A stretch of DNA of 5,882 nucleotides, taken from positions 1 through 5,882 of the forward strand of contig JAFDET010000202.1 of the NCBI GenBank assembly GCA_019310195.1, written 5' to 3'. The DNA is from Deltaproteobacteria bacterium (lineage in GTDB: Bacteria; Myxococcota_A; UBA9160; JAFDET01). Shown in pieces: positions 1 through 5,882 of this stretch. The notes under the pieces are model-generated. The model ran no database searches. It was not told where the DNA came from and worked only from the letters and a program-made list of their open reading frames with translations. Each line of letters begins with the position of its first letter. The first letter of the stretch is position 1. Both the position numbers and the translations under genes were made by a program.

Positions 1-299
1 GGGCGCGGCAGCGCCGTGTGGCGCACGTGGTAGGTCAGGTTGAAGCGCGCGTCGTCCACCCAGACCGGATGGTCGAAGAGCGGGATGCGCGAGAGCTTCT
101 GACGGAAGCGGGGCGTCTCGCCCAGCGCGGACTCCACCAGATCGCGCACGCGATCCACGTCCAGGGCGCCATCGGCGTCCAGCAGGGGGGCCGCTTCGAA
201 GATCGCGATGGCGGCCACGTGCATGTGCACGTTGGCGTCCTCGAGTGCGAGGAAGGTGGCATCCAGGGCGCTCAGCCGATCGTAATGCGTGTAGGCCAC
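1..299 (-). CDS. WS/DGAT family wax ester synthase / diacylglycerol acyltransferase, N-terminal part (runs off the window)
   Basis: This is the start of a gene on the reverse strand, recovered by translating from GTG at 299. It reads MAYTHYDRLSALDATFLALE, then a segment with NVHMHVAAIAIFE, and later ETPRFRQKLSRIPLFDHPVW and DDARFNLTYHVRHTALPRP. The pattern of RLSALDATFLALE, then VHMHVAAIAIFE, then PRFRQKL, a tryptophan and FNLTYHVRH is the characteristic N-terminus of bacterial WS/DGAT acyltransferases. These condense acyl-CoA with fatty alcohols or diacylglycerol to make storage wax esters or triacylglycerol at the inner membrane. About 99 residues are present of a family length near 450-500. 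The catalytic HHxxxDG motif lies beyond the left edge, so activity cannot be judged. GTG 299 is preferred because the family motif begins right after it and a purine-rich GGGGGAGG sits just upstream. An in-frame GTG at 326 would add nine residues. It is divergent from the PHP gene. The family assignment is fairly secure; whether it makes wax or triacylglycerol is unknown. Confidence 0.85.
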   Translation of the reverse strand, partial: MAYTHYDRLSALDATFLALEDANVHMHVAAIAIFEAAPLLDADGALDVDRVRDLVESALGETPRFRQKLSRIPLFDHPVWVDDARFNLTYHVRHTALPR

Positions 300-300
300 G

Positions 301-310
301 CCTCCCCCTT
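301..310 (-). promoter_or_regulatory. Probable ribosome binding site of the WS/DGAT gene
   Basis: On the reverse strand the ten bases AAGGGGGAGG end one base before the GTG start at 299. GGAGG itself is too close to the start for ideal spacing. The AAGGGGG part leaves about four bases and could serve. This purine block supports GTG 299 over the in-frame GTG at 326. Confidence 0.5.
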
Positions 311-323
311 CGTTCCCCCGACC

Positions 324-335
324 CACAAGCTTGTG
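324..335. promoter_or_regulatory. Perfect 12-bp palindrome in a divergent intergenic region (candidate operator)
   Basis: CACAAGCTTGTG is an uninterrupted perfect palindrome with no further symmetric extension. It lies 25 bp upstream of the acyltransferase start (299) and 71 bp upstream of the PHP gene start (407), inside the only divergent intergenic region of the window. A symmetric site there is what a dimeric repressor or activator controlling one or both genes would use. No convincing -35/-10 pair is visible on either strand, and the cognate regulator is not in the window. The symmetry is seen directly; the operator role is inference. Confidence 0.4.
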
Positions 336-406
336 CGAGCCGCGATCCGGGCGCAAGCGTCCTTCGGCCTGTCTCCTCCCGCGTCGAGCGGCTAGGCTGG
401 CCGGTC

Positions 407-3070
407 GTGCGTTCGGCCGCTCTCGCAATCTCGCTGCTGTCGCTTTTCGCCCCGCTCCAGGCGCCGGCGGCGGAGCTGGTCGCACAGCGCATGCTGAGGG
501 CCAACACGGCACGGCTCCAGGTGGGTGGGCCCGACTCGATCGCAGGTGTGGGCGACTGGGCCTTGCGCAACGGCACCCTGTGCGCCGCGGTGGCGGACCT
601 GGATCACGGCACGGTGCTGTCGCCCCGGGGCGGCGTGCTGGTGGACCTGGGCCACTGCGGCCGCGCCGACGACCACTTCGTCCTGCTCCAGCCGCTCTTC
701 AACTTCTCGCGGGGCAACGTGCCGCCGGCCTCGGAGATCCGCGCCGAGGTCTCGGACGACGAAGCCCGCATCGTCACCTCGGGCACCCTGCGCGGGATCC
801 ACTTCGAGACGACCTACAGCCTGGACCGGGAGGACCCGGAGCGGCTGCGGGTCGTGTCGACGCTGGAGCGCAGCAGTCCCGGGGTCCGTCTCTCGGTGTT
901 CGGCGACGTCCTGATCCACGGCACGGGCTCGCTGCTGGCCTTCACCGCTCACACGCGCGAACCCGAGCTCTCGATCGGCTACCAGCACCCGCCCGTGGAC
1001 CCGAACGACGCGCTCACCATGGCGCGGGCGATCCGCGCCGCCGACCTCCAGGTGGCGGTGGCGGGCGCGGCGCCTGGCATCGCCTACGGCGCCTGGCGGG
1101 CCCCGTCGTGGATCGAACGCAAGGACGGGAGCCGCCACGAGCTGCCGTCGCTGGCCATCAACGGCAAGGACTTCACGATCCTGGGCGTGTTCGCGAACCC
1201 CTTCCGCGTGGGCGGCGGCCGCATCGGCCTGCTCGAGCTGGCCCAGCTTCCCCTCATGGACCTGGCGAAGGGCGAGCGCCTGGTCTTCGAGCGCTGGATC
1301 CTGGTGGGCGAGCGCGCGGACGTGGCGTCCGTCACCGACCGGATCTGGGCGGACGCTCCCCGGATCCGGGGGCGGGTGGATGACCCGTCGGCCCGGATCG
1401 CCGTGTTCCGGGAGGACGGCACGCCCGCCACTGAAATCCAGCCCGACGCCCGGGGCCGCTTCTCCATGCGGCTCCCGGCGGGCCGCTACGAGCTGACCGC
1501 GCGGTCGCCCGACGGCCGCTCGCAGACGCGCGCGCTGAGCGTTGGAGCGGAACGGGATCAAGAGCTGGACGTGATCGCCCTGGGTGCGCCCGCAACGCTG
1601 GTGCTCCCGGCGATCGCGCCGGCGCGTCTGGTCTTCCGGGGCGTGGACGGAACCCCGGACCCGCTCCTCGAGAGCGACGGCATCGACCTGCGCTTCGGCG
1701 ACGTCCCCGTGTACTCCAGCCCCGAGGCCAACCAGATCTTCCTGGGCGGCCTTCCGGGCGACCCTCGCGAAGTCGTGGTCCCGCCCGGCCGTTACCGGGT
1801 GTTGGCCACCCGCGGGCCCGAGTTCGACCTGACCGAGACCACCGTCGACGCGTCGGCCGGTCGGCGCACGCGCATCGAGCTGGCGGCGCCCGCACGGGTC
1901 CTGACGACGCCCGGCTGGGTCTCGGCCGACCTCCACGTCCACGCGGAGCCCAGCGACGACTCCTCGCAGCCCATGGAACGCCAGCTTGCCGCCTTCCTGG
2001 CCGAGGGCGCCGACGTGATCGTCTCCACCGACCACGACCGCATCAGCGACTTCGGCCCCCTGGCCGCGGAGCTGGGCGTGGCCGGGCGCATCGCCAGCCT
2101 GGTCGGCTCCGAGGTGACGACCACGGTGATGGGCGAAGAGACGCCATGGACCGCCGGCCACTACAACGTGTTTCCTCTGCGCCGCGATCCCCTGGCCTAC
2201 CAGGACGGCACGCCACCCCACGAAGGGCGCCGCCTGCGCTCCGTCATCGGCGACCTGCGCGAATCCGCACCGGAGGCACTGGTACAGATCAACCATCCGC
2301 GGGGGCCGACCCGCGCCAACCTGTCGTTCTTCACCCACCTCTCGGTGGGCCGCACACTCGACCCCACGCTACCCCTCGGCCACCGCACGAACCGCTCCCT
2401 GGTGGAGCCGGAACCGGCCCGCGGCGTTCGGGACCTGGACTTCCACGCCATGGAGCTGCTGAACGGCAGCAGTATGCTGCGCTACCGCCTGACCCGCGCC
2501 GACTGGCTCTCGCTGCTGCTCCAGGGCGAGTTCCGGACCGCCACCGCCAACAGCGACACCCACAACTCGCGCGAGACCATCGCGCTGCCGCGCAACCTGG
2601 TCGCCCTTTCCCGAACCCGGCCCTTCGATCAGACACGCTTCCTGCAAGCGCTTCGCAAGGGACGAGTCTGCGGGACGACGGGCCCGATCCTGGACGTGGA
2701 TCTCGACGGGGTGGGTCCGGGGGAGCGCAGCACGGCGCCGGGCGGCGAGCTTCGCATCGGCGTGCGCGCCGCGCCCTGGGTCCCGGTCGCGCGGGCCCGC
2801 GTATTCGTAAACGGCGACCGCGTCGCCGAACGGCGCATCGCCCCAGGCGAAGAGCTCCGCATCCCCCTGACGTTCGCCCGCGACGCCTTCGTATTCGTGG
2901 AGGTGGACGGAGAGCCCGGCGAGCTCTACCGCCAGGTGGCGCCGGGCTTCACGCCCTTCGCGTTCTGCAACCCGATCTTCGTAGACGCCGACGGCGACGG
3001 CACGTGGACGCCGCCGGGCTTGCCCGTGACGCCGCCCGCTGCAATCTCGGCCCCGGACTCGGTCTGGTAG
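407..3070 (+). CDS. Secreted PHP-domain metallohydrolase, CehA/McbA-type
   Basis: This is a predicted exported metal-dependent hydrolase of 887 residues. Residues 1-22 form a Sec signal peptide (VRSAALAISLLSLFAPLQ, then an APAA cleavage region). Residues 23-315 look like a beta-rich domain. Residues 318-392 resemble a carboxypeptidase-regulatory-type beta-sandwich (GRV, then GRFSMRLPAGRYELTA). A similar stretch follows to about 500 (VPPGRYRVLATRGPEF). The PHP catalytic domain spans about 505-760. Its candidate metal ligands are H510 and H512 (DLHVH), D542-H543-D544 (STDHD), E569 (GSEVT), H585 (GHYN), H630 (INHPR), H680 and D717/H719 (NSDTH). The set looks complete, so the enzyme is probably active. 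The C-terminal beta domain contains NPIFVDADGDG (D860, D862, D864), a calcium-loop-like motif. The four cysteines (59, 84, 755, 854) could form two disulfides. The only family members with known substrates cleave carbamate pesticides; the natural substrate here is unknown. GTG 407 was chosen because the signal peptide begins there and no nearer upstream in-frame start exists. The first in-frame ATG (491) would remove the signal. The ribosome site is weak. Confidence 0.88.
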   Translation: MRSAALAISLLSLFAPLQAPAAELVAQRMLRANTARLQVGGPDSIAGVGDWALRNGTLCAAVADLDHGTVLSPRGGVLVDLGHCGRADDHFVLLQPLFNFSRGNVPPASEIRAEVSDDEARIVTSGTLRGIHFETTYSLDREDPERLRVVSTLERSSPGVRLSVFGDVLIHGTGSLLAFTAHTREPELSIGYQHPPVDPNDALTMARAIRAADLQVAVAGAAPGIAYGAWRAPSWIERKDGSRHELPSLAINGKDFTILGVFANPFRVGGGRIGLLELAQLPLMDLAKGERLVFERWILVGERADVASVTDRIWADAPRIRGRVDDPSARIAVFREDGTPATEIQPDARGRFSMRLPAGRYELTARSPDGRSQTRALSVGAERDQELDVIALGAPATLVLPAIAPARLVFRGVDGTPDPLLESDGIDLRFGDVPVYSSPEANQIFLGGLPGDPREVVVPPGRYRVLATRGPEFDLTETTVDASAGRRTRIELAAPARVLTTPGWVSADLHVHAEPSDDSSQPMERQLAAFLAEGADVIVSTDHDRISDFGPLAAELGVAGRIASLVGSEVTTTVMGEETPWTAGHYNVFPLRRDPLAYQDGTPPHEGRRLRSVIGDLRESAPEALVQINHPRGPTRANLSFFTHLSVGRTLDPTLPLGHRTNRSLVEPEPARGVRDLDFHAMELLNGSSMLRYRLTRADWLSLLLQGEFRTATANSDTHNSRETIALPRNLVALSRTRPFDQTRFLQALRKGRVCGTTGPILDVDLDGVGPGERSTAPGGELRIGVRAAPWVPVARARVFVNGDRVAERRIAPGEELRIPLTFARDAFVFVEVDGEPGELYRQVAPGFTPFAFCNPIFVDADGDGTWTPPGLPVTPPAAISAPDSVW

Positions 3071-3082
3071 ACTGACCGCGCC

Positions 3083-3490
3083 ATGGAAGGCTGCATCTTC
3101 TGCGCCATCGTCGCGGGCCAGGCGCCGTCGCACCCCATCGCGGAGGACGACGCGGCCCTGGCGTTCATGGATCTCTTTCCGGCCTCGGAAGGCCACGCCC
3201 TGGTGATTCCCAAGGCCCACGCAGAGAACGTCTTCGAGATCGAAGACGCCTGTGTCCGCGCCGTGGCCGGCCTGGCACGACGCGTTGCCGTGGCCATGCG
3301 CAGCGTCCTGGCGCCCGACGGAATGGCCGTCTACCAGGCCAACGGGCGCGCGGCGGGCCAGACGGTCTTCCACTACCACGTGCACCTGATCCCGCGGAAC
3401 GAGGGCTCTCCGCTCACTTTCCACGGACGCGGCCGCGCCGACGACGAGCGCCTGGCCGAGCTGGCAACGGCCTACGCCGCCAAGCTCTAA
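3083..3490 (+). CDS. HIT family protein (histidine triad nucleotide hydrolase/transferase)
   Basis: This is a complete 135-residue histidine triad protein, the usual length for bacterial HINT-like members, which hydrolyse nucleoside phosphoramidates or related adenylylated compounds in the cytoplasm. The N-terminus MEGCIFCAIVAG carries the C4-x-x-C7 pair that, with H46 (IPKAH) and H97, typically binds zinc in this subgroup. Residues 20-32 (the stretch ending AFMDLFP) and GHALVIPKAH follow the family pattern. The signature triad is H97-Y-H99-V-H101-L-I-P, with H99 expected to be the nucleophile. The start ATG 3083 lies 12 nt after the PHP gene stop and has no recognisable Shine-Dalgarno, so translation may be coupled to the upstream gene, with which it likely shares an mRNA. 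The 3' end overlaps the stop of the convergent histidine kinase by four bases. The family assignment is secure; the physiological substrate is unknown. Confidence 0.95.
   Translation: MEGCIFCAIVAGQAPSHPIAEDDAALAFMDLFPASEGHALVIPKAHAENVFEIEDACVRAVAGLARRVAVAMRSVLAPDGMAVYQANGRAAGQTVFHYHVHLIPRNEGSPLTFHGRGRADDERLAELATAYAAKL
3487..3490. other. Overlapping convergent stop codons
   Basis: The four bases CTAA hold both stops: TAA (3488-3490) of the HIT gene on the plus strand and TAG (3489-3487) of the kinase on the minus strand. There is no intergenic space, and I see no hairpin with a T-tract, so transcripts from both sides must end inside the opposing gene or overlap in antisense. Confidence 0.9.
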
Positions 3491-5166
3491 CCCGCCTGCG
3501 GCTCGACGTCCGCTTCCGCCGCCGGGAGCCACAGCACGAAGGTGGCGCCGCCCCCCTTGCGGTTGTGGGCCGCAAGGCGTCCCCCGTTCTGACGCGCCAG
3601 GTCGTACGACAGGGAGAGGCCGAGCCCGGTTCCCTGCCCCGGCCCCTTGGTGGTGAAGAACGGGTCGAACACGTTGGGCAGGGCGTCCTCGTCGATGCCG
3701 CTGCCGCGATCGCTCACACGGAGGGACACGCCGCCGGCATCCGGTGCGATGGCGAGCTCGATGTCGGGGTCTTCGCCGCTGGCCTGGATCGCGTTCACCA
3801 GCAGGTTGAGGACGATCTGGACCAGCTGGCTCTCCGCGGCAAGCACCGGGGGAGTGGACTCCGCCTGCACGCGAATCACGTCGGACGCAAAGCCCACGCG
3901 CGCCATGGAGACCGCACGCTCCACGGCCCGCACCAGAGGGACGGGGGCTGCGCGGTCGTCGTCCGGATCGTGGCGCGCGAAGCTGCGCAGGCGCTCCACC
4001 AGGTGCGCGATCCGCTCGACTCCCTCGCGGGTCTCGGCCACCACCTCTCCGGCTTCGGCCGCCCGATCGCGCAGCTCCGGCTCCAGCTCGGTCCCGGGTT
4101 CGGCCTTGGTCAGTGCCTCGGCCAGATCGCCGAGCTGCCCCAGGTTCGTGCGGATGTAGGCTAGAGGGTTGTTGACCTCGTGGGCGATGCCCGCGGTCAG
4201 GTAACCCACGGCCTCCAGCCGCGCGGCCAGCTGGAGCCGACGGGCGGCATGCTCGGCCTCGGTGCGGTCGGTCAGGACGACGCCGGCCCCGACCTCGCCC
4301 ATGCCCGTGCGCAGGGGGAAACGCCTGACCTCGATGCTGCGATCCGGGTGACACAGGGCGCGATCCACCAGCGCGTCCAACGGCCGGCCCACCAGTCGTT
4401 CCTCACGGAGCAGCCGGTGGGATGCCGGGTTGGCCACCACCACCTCTCCGCTCATGTCACTCACCAGGACGCCAGCCTCGAGCTGATCCAGGAGGTCTCC
4501 CCTGCCGAACGGAAGATGGGACGCCAGACCGGCGTCGATGACGCCGACGCGCAGCAGCAGAGCGGCCACGCCCAACAGGATTGGCGTCGGGTCGAACGTC
4601 CCCAGGAAGCCGAGCAGGTAGAGCAGGTTCCCGACCATGGGGACCATGACTGCAGTGACCAGCGCCGGGAAGGCGCCGCTGCTCGCCTGGCGCAGACGCC
4701 GCGCGGCGACGCCGAAGTACACGATCCCGACGCTGATGAGCAGCCAGGTCCAGCCCACGTTCGCGACGAAGAACGGGCCTCGCTTGGGAGGAACGACGCT
4801 CCAATCGCCGTACAGCTCCGGCGCCCACCACAAGCAGGAGTAGAAGAGGGCCGAGGGCAGCGCACACAGGGCGATGAACCAGCCGCCCGAGGAGCGATGG
4901 AAGCCGCGCGCGGCGCGGAACGCCAACCACAGCCAGGTGACGGGCAGCGCGCACGCTCCCAGGTAGAGGAAGCGGCGCAGGACCCAGATCTCGTCAGCGC
5001 TGCCGCCGCGCTGGAGCAGGAGCTCCGCGGAAGCCCAGATGCACGCAGCCAACGCCATGGCCGAGAGAGCCATGCTGCGGCCGCGCGACGCGGTGCTCAG
5101 CAGCGGATCCAGCGCCAGCCAGCCCGTTATTGCGATCGTAGACAGCAGCCCCAGCTCGTACAGCAT
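3487..5166 (-). CDS. 7TM-PAS sensor histidine kinase
   Basis: This is a membrane sensor kinase of 559 residues. Seven hydrophobic segments occur at about 3-23, 32-52, 66-83, 96-115, 134-154, 168-189 and 194-210, matching the N-terminal 7TM input module of some histidine kinases. A PAS domain follows (about 225-315, DQLEAGVLVSDMSGEVVVANPA). Next is the HisKA dimerisation domain with phospho-acceptor H329 in AGIAHEVNNPL. The ATPase domain has the N box (N454, N458 in LNLLVN), G1 (DRGSGI, 486-491), F box (FDPFFTTK, 500-507) and G2 (GQGTGLGLS, 510-518). All motifs needed for autophosphorylation are present. The H box and NxxxN form resemble NtrB-type kinases. No response regulator lies within the window. 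The start is uncertain. ATG 5166 places the first membrane segment at the N-terminus (N-out, as expected for 7TM) and leaves an inverted repeat in the leader. An in-frame TTG at 5259 would add 31 residues with charged KR/RR. Neither has a well-spaced ribosome site. It is probably co-transcribed with the PNPOx-like gene. The stimulus is unknown. Confidence 0.93.
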   Translation of the reverse strand: MLYELGLLSTIAITGWLALDPLLSTASRGRSMALSAMALAACIWASAELLLQRGGSADEIWVLRRFLYLGACALPVTWLWLAFRAARGFHRSSGGWFIALCALPSALFYSCLWWAPELYGDWSVVPPKRGPFFVANVGWTWLLISVGIVYFGVAARRLRQASSGAFPALVTAVMVPMVGNLLYLLGFLGTFDPTPILLGVAALLLRVGVIDAGLASHLPFGRGDLLDQLEAGVLVSDMSGEVVVANPASHRLLREERLVGRPLDALVDRALCHPDRSIEVRRFPLRTGMGEVGAGVVLTDRTEAEHAARRLQLAARLEAVGYLTAGIAHEVNNPLAYIRTNLGQLGDLAEALTKAEPGTELEPELRDRAAEAGEVVAETREGVERIAHLVERLRSFARHDPDDDRAAPVPLVRAVERAVSMARVGFASDVIRVQAESTPPVLAAESQLVQIVLNLLVNAIQASGEDPDIELAIAPDAGGVSLRVSDRGSGIDEDALPNVFDPFFTTKGPGQGTGLGLSLSYDLARQNGGRLAAHNRKGGGATFVLWLPAAEADVEPQAG

Positions 5167-5230
5167 CCCTCGGAGGTTGTCGGATGTCCGGCGTGCCGAA
5201 TTGAGCAGCTCCGGCGCGAGCTGCCGCTTC

Positions 5231-5252
5231 GCGATGCGCAGTTGCGCATCGC
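5231..5252. repeat. Perfect 10+10-bp inverted repeat between the PNPOx-like gene and the kinase
   Basis: The arms GCGATGCGCA (5231-5240) and TGCGCATCGC (5243-5252) are exact reverse complements separated by two bases. Each arm contains the self-palindromic TGCGCA, so the site is also two TGCGCA boxes with 8-bp spacing. As minus-strand RNA it could fold into a 9-bp GC-rich stem with an AACU loop. It begins 29 nt after the PNPOx-like stop and ends 64 nt before kinase ATG 5166. No T-tract follows on the minus strand, so it is not a classical intrinsic terminator. It may be an operator, an attenuator or RNA-processing hairpin, or merely coding sequence if the kinase starts at TTG 5259. The repeat is seen directly; the function is inference. 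Confidence 0.7.
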
Positions 5253-5281
5253 CTGCCAACAGCCCGGGCGAAAGACGTAGG

Positions 5282-5824
5282 CTAGACGTCCAGTCCCGGC
5301 AGCCCGTCGATGCTTTGGGTGTTGTTGTCCCGCTGGTAGTCGACCACGGCGTCGCCCTTGCGTTCGGCCCAGGCTTCCAGCTGGTCGCGCTGGCCGCGGT
5401 AGTCGTACAGGGGCACGCCGAAGCCGCACGAGTCCGAGATGCGACCGACGTCCACGCGGATCACGGAGCGGACCGCCCGGCGCTCGGGAAAGCGCGCAAC
5501 GAGCTCGGCGAAGTCCGGGTGGTCGGGCGTGATCGCCTCGCCGCGCCCGTGGAGACGCACGAGATTGGGCGGCCCCTCGAAGGCGCAGAACAGGATCACG
5601 ATGCGCCCGTTCTCGCGCAGGTGGGCGACGGTCTCGATCCCGCTCCCGGTGAGCTCCAGGTACGCCACCGTGCGCGGTCCGAGGATCACGAAGGAGTCGA
5701 GGCCCTTGGGCGAGAGATTGACGTGCCCGTCGGCGGCCAGCGGCGCCGTAGCCACGAAGTACATCTGCTGCTTGCCGATGAACGCCGCCAGGCGCTCGTC
5801 GATCTCGTCGTAGACCTTTCCCAT
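5282..5824 (-). CDS. Pyridoxamine 5'-phosphate oxidase-like (PNPOx-fold) flavin-binding family protein
   Basis: This is a complete 180-residue protein beginning MGKVYDEIDERLAAFIGKQQ. The stretch YFVATAP, then HVNLSPKGLDSF (34-45), then VAYLELTGSGIETVAHLRENGRIVILFCAF (53-82) and NLVRLHGRGEA (87-97) is the split beta-barrel FMN-binding core of PNPOx-like proteins. The C-terminal part with CGFGVPLYDYRGQRDQL and a final SIDGLPGL is typical of a widespread subfamily annotated only as 'pyridoxamine 5'-phosphate oxidase family'. Its members are not shown to make pyridoxal phosphate, so I do not call it pdxH. The role is probably binding of, or redox chemistry with, FMN or a related flavin in the cytoplasm; the substrate is unknown. 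ATG 5824 is chosen over the in-frame TTG at 5836 because GGAGGAG overlaps that TTG region and is correctly spaced for ATG 5824. The kinase gene follows on the same strand, 115 nt downstream if it starts at ATG 5166 or 22 nt if at TTG 5259. Confidence 0.92.
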   Translation of the reverse strand: MGKVYDEIDERLAAFIGKQQMYFVATAPLAADGHVNLSPKGLDSFVILGPRTVAYLELTGSGIETVAHLRENGRIVILFCAFEGPPNLVRLHGRGEAITPDHPDFAELVARFPERRAVRSVIRVDVGRISDSCGFGVPLYDYRGQRDQLEAWAERKGDAVVDYQRDNNTQSIDGLPGLDV

Positions 5825-5827
5825 GGG

Positions 5828-5834
5828 CTCCTCC
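5828..5834 (-). promoter_or_regulatory. Ribosome binding site deciding the PNPOx-like start
   Basis: GGAGGAG on the reverse strand, with five bases between GGAGG and ATG 5824, is the best Shine-Dalgarno in the window. Because it lies just downstream of the alternative TTG (5836), that longer start can be set aside. The remaining 48 bases to the right edge hold no clear promoter that I can identify. Confidence 0.8.
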
Positions 5835-5882
5835 AAGCGCGTGCCGGCCCAGCGTAGCGAGCGCGTCAGCTCCCGCCCGCTG

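Noticed and set aside
18..395. Plus-strand open frame of 125 codons at the left edge
   Set aside because: The opposite strand in this stretch encodes an unmistakable WS/DGAT N-terminus; this frame is its shadow.
245..406. Extension of the PHP gene to the upstream GTG at 245
   Set aside because: It would overlap the divergent acyltransferase by 55 bases, bury the signal peptide at about residue 55 and cover the intergenic palindrome. No other in-frame start lies close before 407.
392..2338. 648-codon open frame on the minus strand opposite the PHP gene
   Set aside because: Low-complexity composition with no family motif, fully antisense to a gene with an intact signal peptide and metal ligands.
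2369..4354. 661-codon open frame on the minus strand spanning the PHP gene end, the HIT gene and the kinase
   Set aside because: It is rich in Arg, Gly, Pro and Ala with no recognisable domain, and it lies opposite or out of frame to three genes with clear family motifs. It is a product of high GC with few stop codons.
4180..5280. 366-codon open frame on the plus strand opposite the kinase
   Set aside because: It is a Gln/Arg/Ala-rich antisense shadow of the kinase's membrane and PAS regions.
5274..5290. Short inverted repeat GACGT / ACGTC around the PNPOx-like stop codon
   Set aside because: It has only five paired bases with a seven-base loop and no T-tract, which is within chance expectation.
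5836..5866. Two copies of AGCGCGT 24 bp apart upstream of the PNPOx-like gene
   Set aside because: Seven-base repeats made of G/C-rich letters are expected by chance at this GC content; no promoter elements accompany them.

Overview
The window is GC-rich (roughly 70% by eye) bacterial chromosomal DNA with strong G/C third-position bias. It holds four complete genes and one partial gene, tightly packed. I see no RNA genes, insertion sequences, CRISPR arrays or phage genes. A wax-ester-synthase/DGAT-type acyltransferase, a large secreted PHP metallohydrolase and a 7TM hybrid-input histidine kinase together at this GC content would fit an environmental Myxococcota/deltaproteobacterial-type lineage. 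That placement is inference from gene content and is not proven by any marker here.

Layout. The left edge (1-299, minus strand) carries the first ~99 residues of a WS/DGAT family O-acyltransferase reading out of the window. A 107-bp divergent intergenic region (300-406) follows and contains a perfect 12-bp palindrome. Next is a plus-strand pair: an exported ~887-residue PHP-domain (CehA/McbA-type) metallohydrolase (407-3070), then, after 12 nt, a HIT-family nucleotide hydrolase/transferase (3083-3490). From the right edge a minus-strand pair runs toward them: a PNPOx-like flavin-binding protein (5824-5282), then a 7TM-PAS-HisKA-HATPase sensor histidine kinase (ending at 3487). The two pairs converge and their stop codons share the four bases CTAA at 3487-3490.

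How the genes relate. Each gene belongs to a known family, and I see no convincing pathway joining all five. The PHP enzyme would act outside the cytoplasm. The HIT and PNPOx-like proteins are soluble cytoplasmic proteins, and the kinase is a membrane sensor without a response regulator in the window. The most noteworthy non-coding signals are a perfect 10+10-bp inverted repeat (5231-5252) between the PNPOx-like gene and the kinase, which also bears on where the kinase starts, and the 12-bp palindrome (324-335) between the divergent acyltransferase and PHP genes. I did not find a clearly new multigene system.
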